The translations under genes were made by a program, and so were the position numbers. This document shows, piece by piece, positions 1 through 10,166 of a DNA stretch of 64,000 nt. The notes under the pieces are model-generated. The model saw only the letters and a list, made by a program, of their open reading frames with translations. It made no database searches and was not told where the DNA came from. The stretch is from Labilithrix sp. Lineage in GTDB: Bacteria > Myxococcota_A > Polyangia > Polyangiales > Polyangiaceae. Every line of letters begins with the position of its first letter. Positions within the stretch are counted from its first letter, which is position 1. The stretch covers positions 465,167 through 529,166 of the forward strand of contig JAHBWE010000004.1 of NCBI GenBank assembly GCA_019637155.1, in the 5' to 3' direction.

Positions 1-1
1 G

Positions 2-514
2 CGTCAGGCGGCGAGCCTCGTGAAGGCGGCGCCGAGCGAGCTGCCGGAGAAGATCGAGCGCCTCCTCGCCGACGCGAAGAAGCTCGACAAGGAGCTCGCG
101 GAGGCGAAGCGCAAGGCGGCGATGGGCGGCGGCGGCAACGGCGGCGCCGGCGGCGGGCTCGACACGTGGGTGCAGAGTGCACGCACCACCTCCTTCGGCA
201 AGGTGCTCTCGCTGAAGCTCGACGTCCCCGACAACGCGATGCTGCGCGAGGTGGCGGAGAAGCTGCGCGACAAGCTCGGCGAGTCGGTCGTCCTCGTCGG
301 CTCGGTCGCGGGCCCGAAGGCGATGCTGGTCCTCACCGTCTCGAAGGCGCTGACGCAGCAGTTCAAGGCCGGCGATCTCATCCGCCCCATCGCCCAGATC
401 CTCGGCGGCTCCGGCGGCGGCCGCCCCGACATGGCCCAAGCCGGCGGCACGGAGGTCGGCAAGATCGATGAAGCCCTCGGCAAGCTCTACGAGCTCGTCG
501 GCGCCGCGGGCTGA
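2..514 (+). CDS. alaS: Alanyl-tRNA synthetase, C-terminal fragment
   Basis: This is the 3' end of alanyl-tRNA synthetase, the cytoplasmic enzyme that charges tRNA-Ala. About 170 C-terminal residues are present; the aminoacylation and editing domains lie beyond the left edge. The visible part starts in a charged coiled coil (KIERLLADAKKLDKELAE) and runs into the DHHA1/C-Ala domain. It ends with the glycine-rich signature GGSGGGRPDMAQAGG typical of AlaS and DHHA1 proteins. The frame is open from base 2 with no in-frame start needed. A free-standing DHHA1 protein is the only real alternative, and the coiled coil before the domain argues for AlaS. Confidence 0.9.
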   Translation, partial: RQAASLVKAAPSELPEKIERLLADAKKLDKELAEAKRKAAMGGGGNGGAGGGLDTWVQSARTTSFGKVLSLKLDVPDNAMLREVAEKLRDKLGESVVLVGSVAGPKAMLVLTVSKALTQQFKAGDLIRPIAQILGGSGGGRPDMAQAGGTEVGKIDEALGKLYELVGAAG

Positions 515-531
515 GTCCGCCTCGGCGGCTC

Positions 532-1320
532 TTATTTCTTCTTGAGCGCCTCGAGCTCGGCGCGCAGCTTCGCGTTCTCGGCCTCGACCTCCTCGCGCCG
601 TCGCGCCTCTTCTTCACGCCGGCGTGCCTCTTCCTCGGCGCGTGTTTGGGCCTGCTCGAGCATGTCTTCGAGGCGCGAGATGAGCTCTTCGCTCTCGAGG
701 AGCATCGCGGAGCCGGCGTAGAACCGGAGGCGGTCCTTCTGGACCTGCACCTCGAGCCCGAGCACGTTCGACGCGTAGAGGCCCGCTTGCGGGACGATGG
801 GGGTGTAGGTCGTCGCGCTCGGCGTCGAGAGCCGATAGGCGAAGAGGCTGTTCTTGCTTCGGTCGTAGAGGAAGTACTCGGGAATACCGAGCTGGGCATA
901 CCGAACGACGTTGCGCTCTGCGTCCTTCTTCCGATCTCCGCCGACGTGGACTTCCATCACCCAGTCGAGACCGCGCCCCTCGGCGCTCACGATCCACTTG
1001 TCGCGATCGTGGTCCTCGACGTCCAGCACCGCGAGGAGATCCGGCGCGAACCGTGGAGCGTTCGGGTAGTACACCGGCAGCTCCGCGGCCAGGTACACAC
1101 GACGCTTCGCGCTCGAGAAGTAGCTGCGGAGCGCGCCGAGCGTCTTCGTCTTCGCCTTGAAGTGCCGATCTCCCTCCGGCGGCGTCATCTCGGCGTCGGT
1201 CACCTCGCCCGGCAACGCTGCGACGACCGCCGCGCGCTCGGTCGACGAGAGCGCGTCCCACTCCTCCTGCGTCGGAGCCATCGGGAACCCGGCGGGGCTC
1301 AGGCGAATGGGGAGCGTCAT
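532..1320 (-). CDS. Uma2 family (DUF820) putative nuclease-fold protein
   Basis: A 262-residue Uma2-family protein, a family with a PD-(D/E)XK nuclease-like fold whose cellular role is largely unknown. The core shows APDLLAVLD, then WVMEVHVGGDRKKDAERN, then YAQLGIPEYFLYD, matching the family order of an acidic residue, a D/E-x-x pair and the Y-x-x-x-G-V/I-x-E-Y-W/F-x-x-D block. Unusually, the last 60 residues form a Glu/Arg-rich coiled coil (repeated EEARRRE). I chose the ATG at 1320 (MTLPIRL) over one 16 codons upstream, because the upstream start would run into the next gene. It lies 19 bp after the second Uma2 gene, so the two probably form one transcript. Confidence 0.75.
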   Translation of the reverse strand: MTLPIRLSPAGFPMAPTQEEWDALSSTERAAVVAALPGEVTDAEMTPPEGDRHFKAKTKTLGALRSYFSSAKRRVYLAAELPVYYPNAPRFAPDLLAVLDVEDHDRDKWIVSAEGRGLDWVMEVHVGGDRKKDAERNVVRYAQLGIPEYFLYDRSKNSLFAYRLSTPSATTYTPIVPQAGLYASNVLGLEVQVQKDRLRFYAGSAMLLESEELISRLEDMLEQAQTRAEEEARRREEEARRREEVEAENAKLRAELEALKKK

Positions 1321-1339
1321 CCGACGAGCGTACCAGCGC

Positions 1340-2089
1340 TCAGGCGTCGGGATCGACGCCCAGCGCACGGAGCTTCGCGGCGAGCTGGTCTGCGCGCTGC
1401 TTCTCGGTCTCTGCGCGCTGCTTCTCGGTCTCTGCGCGCTGCTTCTCGGTCTCTGCGCGCTCCGCGCCGGTCGGGATGAGGTTTCCTTCGAGGTCGGTCC
1501 AGCGCAGCCAACGCTCGCGGATACCCTCGAGCTCGCCCTCCCAGACGACGAGGCCGAGCCCGATCTTCTCGAAGCGAGCGGCCGGATGCATCACGTACGT
1601 GACGCCGTCGAGCGCGAAGGCGCTCAGCTCCTGTTTCGAGAGCTTCTTGAGCGGGTCGAAGACGACGTAGTGCGCGACGCGCATGCGCTCGTAGTCGCGG
1701 AGCTTGGCGCTCAGCTCGTCGCCTTCGGTGTCGGAGACGATCTCGATCGCGATGTCGGGCGGCTTGCCGAACTCCCAGATGAAGTACGACCGGAGGCGAT
1801 CGGGACCCGTGAGCGCGGGCGGATCGACGTCGAGGCTCAGGAAGACGTCCGGCACGATCGCGGGGTTGCGAGCGACCGCGAAGACGCCGACGTTCATCGC
1901 GGCGAGGAAGCGGCGTCCCTCCGGCGGCGTCCAGCTCTCGTAGAGCGTCGCGGTGAGGAGGCGCATCTGCTTCTCGGAGAGGAAGCTGTCCACCGGTTTT
2001 CCGTCCTCGGTGATGAGGTGGCTGACGTCGGGCGCGGGCGGCAGCCACGCGTCATCGGGGGTCGACCCAGGCTTCGCGTGTTGAGCCAT
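1340..2089 (-). CDS. Uma2 family (DUF820) putative nuclease-fold protein with AETEKQR repeats
   Basis: A 249-residue Uma2-family protein, first of a tandem pair with the gene ending at 532. Family landmarks are AIVPDVFLSLDV, PPDIAIEIVSDTEGDEL and YERMRVAHYVVFDP, giving the D, E and conserved Y/D positions of the nuclease-like core. After residue 215 the protein carries three perfect heptads of AETEKQR and then ADQLAAKLRAL, a predicted coiled-coil tail encoded by a 21-bp tandem repeat. The ATG at 2089 (MAQHAK) is preferred to one 18 codons upstream because the extra residues are basic and unlike the family N-terminus. Function is unproven; some Uma2 proteins look like remnants of nuclease systems. 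Confidence 0.75.
   Translation of the reverse strand: MAQHAKPGSTPDDAWLPPAPDVSHLITEDGKPVDSFLSEKQMRLLTATLYESWTPPEGRRFLAAMNVGVFAVARNPAIVPDVFLSLDVDPPALTGPDRLRSYFIWEFGKPPDIAIEIVSDTEGDELSAKLRDYERMRVAHYVVFDPLKKLSKQELSAFALDGVTYVMHPAARFEKIGLGLVVWEGELEGIRERWLRWTDLEGNLIPTGAERAETEKQRAETEKQRAETEKQRADQLAAKLRALGVDPDA
1391..1453. repeat. 21-bp tandem repeat, three perfect copies
   Basis: Three identical 21-bp units (starting TGCGCGCTGCTTCTCGG) lie inside the second Uma2 gene and encode AETEKQR on the minus strand. Because 21 bp keeps the frame, copy number can change without breaking the protein. Confidence 0.95.
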
Positions 2090-2160
2090 GACTCGAGGAT
2101 ACCGCACCGCGGACGTCGAGGATACGCGACGCCGTTCGCGCACCCGCGCATGAGGAAGGG

Positions 2161-2619
2161 CTACGTCTTCGCGAGGCGGGTCAGGATCGCGGCGTAGCTG
2201 CGGACGGCGTCGATGCGGTCGTCGAGCGACGCGCTCTCGTCCGTCGCCTTCGCCGCGAGCGCGCGCAGCTCGACGCGCTCACCACGCGTCGGTCGTCGAG
2301 CCGCTCTCGCCGCGGCCGCGCGCGCGCCCGCCGTCTTCGCGTTCGACCCGCCGGCCTTGACGCTCGGCGGTCGGCCGACGCGCACGCTGCGCTCGATCGG
2401 CGCGCGAAAGAGCTCGAGCACCGGCACTCCGAGCGCAGTGGCGAATCGGCCGAGCGTCGAGAGCGTCGGGTTCGCGACGCCCTGCTCGACGTGCGCGTAG
2501 TTCCCGACCTCCACGCCGATCCGTTCCGCGAGCGCTTCCTGCGTGAGGCCTTGCTCGCGGCGAAGCTCGCGCAGTCGCGCGCCGACGGCGCGACACAGCT
2601 GGTCGTCCCGGCGAGCCAT
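2161..2619 (-). CDS. XRE-family transcriptional regulator
   Basis: A 152-residue protein with one Cro/C1-type helix-turn-helix at about residues 10-65: RLRELRREQGLTQEALAERIGV is followed by NYAHVEQGVANPTLSTLGRFATALGV, the usual five-helix pattern. The rest is a basic Ala/Arg-rich linker and a short helical tail (DRIDAVRSYAAILTRLAKT) with no recognisable effector domain. It is expected to bind DNA as a dimer in the cytoplasm. It is followed by the Uma2 pair on the same strand, about 70 bp away, so it may regulate them. The target is unknown. Confidence 0.8.
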   Translation of the reverse strand: MARRDDQLCRAVGARLRELRREQGLTQEALAERIGVEVGNYAHVEQGVANPTLSTLGRFATALGVPVLELFRAPIERSVRVGRPPSVKAGGSNAKTAGARAAAARAARRPTRGERVELRALAAKATDESASLDDRIDAVRSYAAILTRLAKT

Positions 2620-2718
2620 CGCTCCGAAATCGCTCGTCGCGGCTCGTCAAAACAGAGTGGCATATGACTACATGCGCTCGTCCTCGCGCTGCCCCACTCC
2701 ACGTCTTCGGCGACGTCC

Positions 2719-3498
2719 TCAGCGAGGGGCCGGCTCCGGCGGCGCCAGCACGGAGACGAGCTCGGCGATGATGCGAAGGTCGCCGTTGCGGTCGTCGATG
2801 ACGATCGGCGGAAAGTCCGGGTTGAGCGAGCGCAGCGTGATCCGCCGCGAGTCGTCGCGTCGCTTCTTCGCCTCGATCTGTTTCAGGGCGAACGGTCCTT
2901 CGAGCCCCTCCTCCTCGATCGCGCTGTGCGCCACGAGGAAGATGCGATCGCGGTACGGCTGCGGTCCCGGCGGTCCGAAGAGGCAGATCGCGCCGTCGGG
3001 GACGCGCGGCTCCATCGATCGTCCCTCGATCGAGGCGACGAACTGTCCCTTCGGCGGCTCTCCTCGGCGGTTCAGCGTCACCCATCCGAGGGCCTCGACG
3101 GAGCGGGCGGACCCGAACGCCGAGCCGGCGGCGGCGCGGATCGTGGTGAGCGGCACCGCGGCGATCGATCGGCGCCCGGGCGCGCTCGCGGCTCGCACGC
3201 GGTACCCGGCGGCCTCGAGGCGCGCGATGGCGGCCGGCACCACGGCCGTGGCGCCGGTGTCTCGCTCCGCGGCCGCGACGCCGAGGAGCGTGCCGGGTGT
3301 CGTCTCGAGCGCGACGGCGATGCGTTCCAGCGTCGCGAGCGTGAGGTTCTGCGCCCCGGACTCGATCCGCTGCACGTTCTTCGTCGCCAGCTCGAGCCGC
3401 TCCGCGAGCGCCTCCTGCGTCAGCCCGAGCGCTCGACGCCGCGCCGCGATCGCACGAGCGACGCGATAAATCAGGCCTTCGGAGCTGGGCACGCGCAC
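2719..3498 (-). CDS. XRE HTH / S24 LexA-like peptidase-fold repressor
   Basis: A 259-residue regulator joining an N-terminal Cro/C1 helix-turn-helix (ALGLTQEALAERLELATKNVQRIESG, residues about 22-47) to a C-terminal S24 LexA/CI-like domain. The S24 signature FVASIEGRSMEP carries the nucleophilic Ser, and the Lys of FALKQIE sits at the spacing of the catalytic Lys. The protein could therefore undergo RecA-stimulated self-cleavage like LexA or CI repressors. I see no obvious Ala-Gly cleavage pair, so the S24 domain may act only in dimerisation or sensing. The start is a GTG at 3498. The 176 bp upstream is more AT-rich than the surroundings and probably holds its promoter and operator. Confidence 0.8.
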   Translation of the reverse strand: MRVPSSEGLIYRVARAIAARRRALGLTQEALAERLELATKNVQRIESGAQNLTLATLERIAVALETTPGTLLGVAAAERDTGATAVVPAAIARLEAAGYRVRAASAPGRRSIAAVPLTTIRAAAGSAFGSARSVEALGWVTLNRRGEPPKGQFVASIEGRSMEPRVPDGAICLFGPPGPQPYRDRIFLVAHSAIEEEGLEGPFALKQIEAKKRRDDSRRITLRSLNPDFPPIVIDDRNGDLRIIAELVSVLAPPEPAPR

Positions 3499-3674
3499 GC
3501 GAACGAGTTGGGCGCGAATGAAGGTACCTTGACCACCATCCTAAACGATGGGTTATTGTCGAAGCGCGGACCTACAATGCTTGGGTTGCGACTCTCCACC
3601 TCAGCGTGGAGATCGTGAAGGAGATGGGACGGCAAGCGGACGAGCGGCCCCGACGCCGTGATGCGCTCGGTGCT

Positions 3675-4172
3675 TCAGCGCGGCGTGGCGGTCGCGCGGT
3701 CGACCTCGACGTGGACGTGGTCGACGTGCGGGTTCGGGCCCGTGTACGGACGTGACGTCGCGCCGTCCGGCGTGATCCGCCAGAGCGTGTGGTTCCAGAT
3801 CACGAGCTGCACGCCGAGCTCGCTCGCGTGGGTGACGACGTAGTCGGCGATCCGATCGCCGAGCTCGCCGGACGCGTCGACGTCGAGCGCGCGACCCACC
3901 GCGTGGAGCGAGAGCTCCTTCGCGTTCGCCGTGTTCGCGCGGCACGAGTAGCCGCCGAACGTCGTGTCGAACTGGGCCTCGAGCCGCTCGCCCAGCTCCT
4001 TCGTTCCCGGCTTGAGGCCGCCCGCGCATCCCTCGTCGCCGACGCCTTCGTACACGCCCATCGCGTCGGACGCAGGCGGTGTCCACGTGTCGCCCTCCGC
4101 GACGTCTTCCGCGCACCCGACGACGGCGACGGCGACCACGACACCGAACGCGAGGAGCCGCGACGCTTCCAC
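3675..4172 (-). CDS. M15-like (ARB_07466/DD-peptidase-fold) lipoprotein
   Basis: A 165-residue protein with a short signal peptide ending in a lipobox-like VVGC (Cys at about residue 20), so probably membrane-anchored. The mature part contains ELSLHAVGRALDVDASGE and HVDHVHVEV. These are the paired zinc-binding motifs (S-x-H-x-x-G-x-A-x-D and H-x-D-H-V-H) of the M15/hedgehog DD-peptidase fold, specifically the ARB_07466-like domain. An envelope peptidoglycan hydrolase is the natural guess, but many members are uncharacterised. The start is a GTG. It is transcribed away from the kinase gene, and the 255 bp between them shows nothing else I can name. Confidence 0.7.
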   Translation of the reverse strand: MEASRLLAFGVVVAVAVVGCAEDVAEGDTWTPPASDAMGVYEGVGDEGCAGGLKPGTKELGERLEAQFDTTFGGYSCRANTANAKELSLHAVGRALDVDASGELGDRIADYVVTHASELGVQLVIWNHTLWRITPDGATSRPYTGPNPHVDHVHVEVDRATATPR

Positions 4173-4427
4173 CCGTACGCTCTATCGCGCGGCCTGCCAT
4201 CGGCAACCTTCACGCCGCGAGGTGAGCGCGTTGAGACACCTGGTCTTCGCCGTATCCATGCCGCGCCCCCGCAGCGGGAAGGCGACCGCGAGCATCGGCG
4301 CGACGATCCCGATCGAGCGGTTCTGGGTCAACCTCGATCGCCTCGCGCCGGCCAAAACCACGGCTTCTTTCGGGGTTGCGGACGGGCGTGCTGTCATGAC
4401 ACGCTTCCGTAAGAGCCTTCTTCCCTA

Positions 4428-6146
4428 ATGACTGAGACGCAGCGCAGCACGCCGCCCCCGATCTCGCATGGGACGGTCATCAACGACCGCTACGAGATTC
4501 GCCAGAGCCTCGGCAAAGGAGGCATGGGCGAGGTGTTTCTCGCGTACGACCGCACGACGCAGCAGCCGGTCGCGCTCAAGATCGTTCGCGAAGAAGCGCG
4601 CATGCCGGGCGACGACGAGGCGCTGCGCCAGGAGCTGATCCTCGCGCGCTCCGTCTCGAACCCCAACGTCTGCCGCGTCCACGATCTCGCTCCGTCACCG
4701 TACGGCCCCATCCTCGTGATGGAGCACATCACCGGGCAGACGCTGCACACGCATATCCGCCGCAAAAAAGCCCAGGGCGGATACACCTCCGACGAGTTCC
4801 GCCGCATCGCGTCCGACGTCTGCCAGGGCGTGGCCGCCATCCACGCGACCGGCCTCGTGCACGGCGACCTCAAGCCCGGCAACGTCATGGTCACGTCGAA
4901 CCCGGACGGGTCGATCGGCAAGGCGATCGTCCTCGACTTCGGCTTCGCCAAAGAGCGCGCGCGTCTGTCGGCGCGTCGGCCCGGCGCTCCGCCCGACGGC
5001 GGCACCCCGAACTACATGGCGCCCGAGCGCATCCGCTCCGGCGGCGCCTCTATCGAGGACGATCTCTACGCCCTCGGCCTCACGCTCTGGGAGATGTGGA
5101 CCTGCCGCGTCCCCGAGCCCGGCTACAAGCCGCGCGCGAAGCCGATGCGCCAGCAGATCATGTTCGACGTGCCGGCTGGGCTCAGCGTCGACGAGATCAA
5201 ACAGATCTTCCGCTGCCTCTCGGACGACGCGTCGCAGCGACTGCCCGCGCGTCACCTCCGCTTCTTCAACCCGGTCCAGCTCACGACGAACCCGGTGCAG
5301 GTCGCGCGCGAGCGCCTCGATCCCGGGCCGCCGCCGGGACGCAACGCGCAGTCGGCCTTCACGCCCTCGGCGCAGGGGCTGCTCGCGACCTTCGCGACGA
5401 ACGCGCCCGAGTTCGTCGGCGAGCTCATCGCGCTCGATCGCCCCACGCTCAGCATCGGCCGCCGCGCCGACGTCGACATCGTCGTGCCGGAGGCCACGGT
5501 GTCGGGGCATCACGCGAACTGCAAGTGGCAGGCGGGCTCGTGGCAGATCGAGGACCTCGGGTCGACGAACGGCACGTACGTCGAGCACACGTACGAGCGG
5601 AAGAAGGTCGTCAACCTGATGCACGGCGGAGAGTTCCAGCTCGGCGAGTTGCGCCTCAAGCTCGTGAGCTTCCCGCGCGAGAGCCCGCATCACAAACGCG
5701 CGCGCCAGTACCTCACCCGGCGCGACGGCCTCACCGGCCTCCTCCTCCGCGACAACTTCCTGAAGGCGCTCGATGAAGAGGCGGCCTACAGCGAGTGGAT
5801 CGAGCAGCCGCTCAGCATCGCGCGCTACGAGATCCGCGGCCCGAACCGCCTCGTCTCCGATCGCCCCACCATCCTCGAGATGCTCGCCTTCCGCCGCGCC
5901 GCGCTGCGCGTCATCGAGCTCACCGACATGCTGCTCCTCTCGCTCATCGCCGTCACGGCGGGGCGCACCGGGCCGCTCCGCTTCGCGGTCTGCATGACGG
6001 GCCCCGGCCCGCAGGAGGCGCGGAACCTCGTCGAGCAGGTGGTCGGGCAGGTGCAGGGAATGCTGCCGGAGGGGCTCGATCTCGTCGCGTCGATCGCGCG
6101 CTACGAGCCCGGCATGCAGGTCCGCTCGCTCGTCGATCCGACGTAA
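4428..6146 (+). CDS. Ser/Thr protein kinase with FHA and degenerate GGDEF-like domains
   Basis: A 572-residue soluble multidomain kinase. Residues 22-285 form a Hanks-type kinase: the Gly loop SLGKGGMGEVF, the ATP lysine in VALKIVREE, the catalytic loop VHGDLKPGN (HGD rather than HRD, with the catalytic Asp kept), DFG in VLDFGFAKE, and YMAPERI. An FHA phosphothreonine-binding domain follows at about 325-410 (LSIGRRADVDIVV, DLGSTNGTY). The last 140 residues begin with RRDGLTGLLLRDNFL, the N-terminal hallmark of GGDEF domains, but where GGDEF should be I read RTGPLRFAVCM, so cyclase activity is unlikely. No transmembrane segment is seen. The protein probably phosphorylates cytoplasmic targets and docks through the FHA domain. 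Confidence 0.9.
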   Translation: MTETQRSTPPPISHGTVINDRYEIRQSLGKGGMGEVFLAYDRTTQQPVALKIVREEARMPGDDEALRQELILARSVSNPNVCRVHDLAPSPYGPILVMEHITGQTLHTHIRRKKAQGGYTSDEFRRIASDVCQGVAAIHATGLVHGDLKPGNVMVTSNPDGSIGKAIVLDFGFAKERARLSARRPGAPPDGGTPNYMAPERIRSGGASIEDDLYALGLTLWEMWTCRVPEPGYKPRAKPMRQQIMFDVPAGLSVDEIKQIFRCLSDDASQRLPARHLRFFNPVQLTTNPVQVARERLDPGPPPGRNAQSAFTPSAQGLLATFATNAPEFVGELIALDRPTLSIGRRADVDIVVPEATVSGHHANCKWQAGSWQIEDLGSTNGTYVEHTYERKKVVNLMHGGEFQLGELRLKLVSFPRESPHHKRARQYLTRRDGLTGLLLRDNFLKALDEEAAYSEWIEQPLSIARYEIRGPNRLVSDRPTILEMLAFRRAALRVIELTDMLLLSLIAVTAGRTGPLRFAVCMTGPGPQEARNLVEQVVGQVQGMLPEGLDLVASIARYEPGMQVRSLVDPT

Positions 6147-6155
6147 GGCCGCGCC

Positions 6156-6854
6156 ATGGCGGAGCAGCCGTCCCCGCCGAGCGTGAGCCCGACCGTTGGT
6201 CATGACGCGCTCGGAAGACCGACTGCGTCGCGCATGTCCGTGCCGCCGAGCGAGCCGCGCTCGTCGCGCGCGAGCTTCGACGCGCTCGACGCGCACGTCG
6301 ATCGTCCGGCACGCATCCAGATGATCGTCGCGCTCATCCTCGGGCTCGTGCTCGTCGCGATCCCGCTCTACCTATGGCGGCGTCCGCGCGCGGAGTCGAT
6401 CTCGGCGACGATCGGCACGACCGACGCGGGCGCGCTCCCCGCCGTCACCGCGGGCGGCCCGGGCTCGGCGCCGGACGAGAAGCTGACCCTCGGCGATCCG
6501 AAGGTCGTCTCGTGCCATGACGCCGGCCCGAAGACGACGCCGCCGGAGAAGTGCGATCACCTGCCGGAGATCGAGCGCCTCTTCGCGAAGGCGATCGAGG
6601 ACAGCGCCGGGTGTGCGTCGAAGGATCCCGGCGGCGGCTCGATCGTGTGGGTCCTCGACGTCACGTTCAAGCGGAAGACCGCCCTCGCGATGGCGGCCAA
6701 GGCCGGCAACACGATGAAGAGCAAGAAGGTCATCTCTTCATGCGAGAAGACGCTGCGCGCTAAGCTTCCATCGTTGCCGTACGACACCACGAAACACGAG
6801 CACGCACGCTACTTCCTCTCGATCACCGCGACGTACCCGGGGGCGTCGCGGTGA
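6156..6854 (+). CDS. Single-pass membrane protein of unknown function
   Basis: A 232-residue protein not confidently assigned to a family. It has a Pro/Ser-rich cytoplasmic N-terminus, one transmembrane helix at about 55-73 (MIVALILGLVLVAIPLYLW), then an Ala/Gly/Pro linker. Its Cys-containing C-terminal domain (conserved-looking WVLDVTFKRK, SSCEKTLRAKLP, HARYFLSITATYP) is probably periplasmic. The C-terminal pattern faintly resembles the AgmX/TonB-like C-terminal domains common in Myxococcota. It follows the kinase gene by 9 bp and overlaps the next start by 4 bp, so the three genes form an operon. Confidence 0.7.
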   Translation: MAEQPSPPSVSPTVGHDALGRPTASRMSVPPSEPRSSRASFDALDAHVDRPARIQMIVALILGLVLVAIPLYLWRRPRAESISATIGTTDAGALPAVTAGGPGSAPDEKLTLGDPKVVSCHDAGPKTTPPEKCDHLPEIERLFAKAIEDSAGCASKDPGGGSIVWVLDVTFKRKTALAMAAKAGNTMKSKKVISSCEKTLRAKLPSLPYDTTKHEHARYFLSITATYPGASR

Positions 6855-7735
6855 AGTCGCGCGACCTCGCCATCGCGGTCCTCGCCGTGCTCGCCGGCGC
6901 ATGCGGCACGTTCCTGGACGTGACCGACCCGGCCGCGTTGACGGCCCCGGACGGTGGCGCCACGACACCGGACAGCGGCGGACCGAGCCCCCTGACGAGC
7001 GACGGCTCGGTCTCCGGCAGTGACGCGAACGCGTCGTCGTCGAGCAGCTCGAGCAGCTCGAGCGCGTCGTCCTCGGGCCAACAGACGTCGTCCTCGAGCT
7101 CGTCCTCTGGCACGTTCTCCTCGTCGTCGAGCTCGTCCTCGTCGTCGAGCTCGTCCTCGTCGTCGAGCGGCGGTGGACGGCCGCCTTTCGAATGCCTGCC
7201 AGGCGCGATCTTCTGCGACGACTTCACGGCGACGCACGCTGCGTGGAAACCGTGGGGGCCGCCAACCCAGCCGCTGCTCGAGATCGTCGCCGATGGTTAC
7301 AACGGCAACGCGGGGTCCGCGCACGACGGTCGCGTACAGGACTACACGATCGCTACGACCTCCGCCGTCGAGGTCTGGTTTCGCTTTCGCATCGTCACCA
7401 CGCCTGCGGCGGCAGTACACCTCTTCCGCATCGGGACCCCGACCCCGGACGCGTTCTGGATGACGATCGACCGGGGGGCCTTCACGGTCGAGTCGTCGAC
7501 GGGCTGGACAACGACGTCTCGGGGCTCGGGGTCGATCAGCGCCGACGCGTGGCACCACATCAAAATCACTTTCGACTTCGGGGCAGCCGGCGGAAGTTAC
7601 GCCAAGATCTCCCTCGACGACGACCTGCCCATTCAGTTCTCGTTCAACGGGGACGACGGGCAGCCGACGCTGACCCTCGGATACTTCGAGGGCTCCAACT
7701 ACCGCATCGACTACGACGAGCTGATCATCAACTAG
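6851..7735 (+). CDS. Lipoprotein with poly-serine linker and concanavalin-A-like domain
   Basis: A 294-residue secreted lipoprotein. The signal peptide ends at Cys-18 (VLAGAC). A low-complexity stretch at about 60-113 is almost entirely serine, encoded by repeats of TCGTCGTCGAGCTCG-type sequence, and acts as a spacer from the membrane. The C-terminal 175 residues start with CLPGAIFCDDF and contain VEVWFRFRI, WHHIKITFDF and YRIDYDELII, the beta-sandwich pattern of LamG/concanavalin-A-like domains. These often bind carbohydrate. The GTG start overlaps the previous stop as GTGA, indicating translational coupling. The ligand is unknown. Confidence 0.75.
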   Translation: MKSRDLAIAVLAVLAGACGTFLDVTDPAALTAPDGGATTPDSGGPSPLTSDGSVSGSDANASSSSSSSSSSASSSGQQTSSSSSSSGTFSSSSSSSSSSSSSSSSSGGGRPPFECLPGAIFCDDFTATHAAWKPWGPPTQPLLEIVADGYNGNAGSAHDGRVQDYTIATTSAVEVWFRFRIVTTPAAAVHLFRIGTPTPDAFWMTIDRGAFTVESSTGWTTTSRGSGSISADAWHHIKITFDFGAAGGSYAKISLDDDLPIQFSFNGDDGQPTLTLGYFEGSNYRIDYDELIIN

Positions 7736-7794
7736 CCCGCGCGCGACGCTCGTGCTGGCGCCCCGGGCGCTAGCCGACTAGGTTCCGGGGCCTC

Positions 7795-9303
<1,509 letters not shown>

Positions 9304-9317
9304 CCGTCACGGTCCCG

Positions 9318-10166
9318 TCACGGCGGGACGTGCGTCGTCGCGGGGCTCCCCGGGAAGTCGCGGCGCAGGCGATCGAAGTGCGCCTTGGCCTTGGCGGGTT
9401 GGTTCAGCGCGAGCTCCGTCTCGCCGAGGCGGAGCAGCGCGTAAGCGAAGATGCCGTTCGCCGGCGGCGGGTACTTGAGCACCTCGACGAACGCCTGCTC
9501 CGCGAGCGCGTACTTGCTCGGGTCTTGCCGCGCGTCGTCGAAGAACATCTGCCCGAAGGCGAAGTACGCGTACGGAACGAGCTTCGACTGCGGGCTCGTC
9601 TTGATGAGGTCGTAGTAGCTGCTGCGCGCCCGCTGCGGCTCTCCGCTCAGCTCGTAGGCGAGCCCGCGGTAGTAGCGCGCCTCGTCGAGCCCGGCGGTCG
9701 ACGGATGGTCGTTGAGCAGCGTCGTCCAGTGCGCGGCCTCCTGCTTCCGCGCCTGCGCCGCGTCCGCGCCGCTCGCTCCGCGCGCGAGCTCGCCGTACGC
9801 CGCCGTGAGGCGCTTCAAGAGGTGCGGGCGCGTGCTGCTCGTCGCCGGCGTCGTCACGAGCAGCCGCTCCAGGTTCTGCGCCTCCACCTCGAGGACGGCG
9901 CGCTGCCGCGGCGCGCTCTTGGCGCGAGGGTCGCGCGTGTCGGGCGGCATCTCGTCGGTCGTCGCGGGCTCCGGCGGCGGCGGCGGCTCGGTCGCGGCCG
10001 GCGCGGCGGTCTCGTCCCGTGATGCGGCCCCCGCGTCCATCGGCGGGATCACGAGCTGCTGCGCCGGCGTGTCCGCCGCCGACGGCGCGGCGCGCTCGTC
10101 GCCGCTGCACCCCGTCGATGCGAGCACGATCGCAACAACGCCGACGGCGTAGGATCGCGCGAACAT
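9318..10166 (-). CDS. TPR-containing lipoprotein
   Basis: A 282-residue protein with a signal peptide and lipobox (VLASTGC, Cys at about 19). A Pro/Glu-rich linker follows, then a helical repeat region: [34 protein letters not shown] and [20 protein letters not shown] fit tetratricopeptide repeats. It resembles the outer-membrane tetratricopeptide lipoproteins (BamD/YbgF-like shape) that act as scaffolds, but I cannot assign a partner. The ATG at 10166 is chosen because it starts the hydrophobic signal sequence. That codon overlaps the start of the divergent gene (CATG at 10164-10167). Confidence 0.75.
   Translation of the reverse strand: MFARSYAVGVVAIVLASTGCSGDERAAPSAADTPAQQLVIPPMDAGAASRDETAAPAATEPPPPPEPATTDEMPPDTRDPRAKSAPRQRAVLEVEAQNLERLLVTTPATSSTRPHLLKRLTAAYGELARGASGADAAQARKQEAAHWTTLLNDHPSTAGLDEARYYRGLAYELSGEPQRARSSYYDLIKTSPQSKLVPYAYFAFGQMFFDDARQDPSKYALAEQAFVEVLKYPPPANGIFAYALLRLGETELALNQPAKAKAHFDRLRRDFPGSPATTHVPP

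Noticed and set aside
4173..4427. Small minus-strand frame of 71 codons between the M15-like and kinase genes
   Set aside because: No recognisable pattern, signal peptide or ribosome site; composition is like the other shadow frames.
6823..7227. A minus-strand frame with Asp/Glu repeats
   Set aside because: It is the antisense of the poly-serine linker and lacks a plausible N-terminus.
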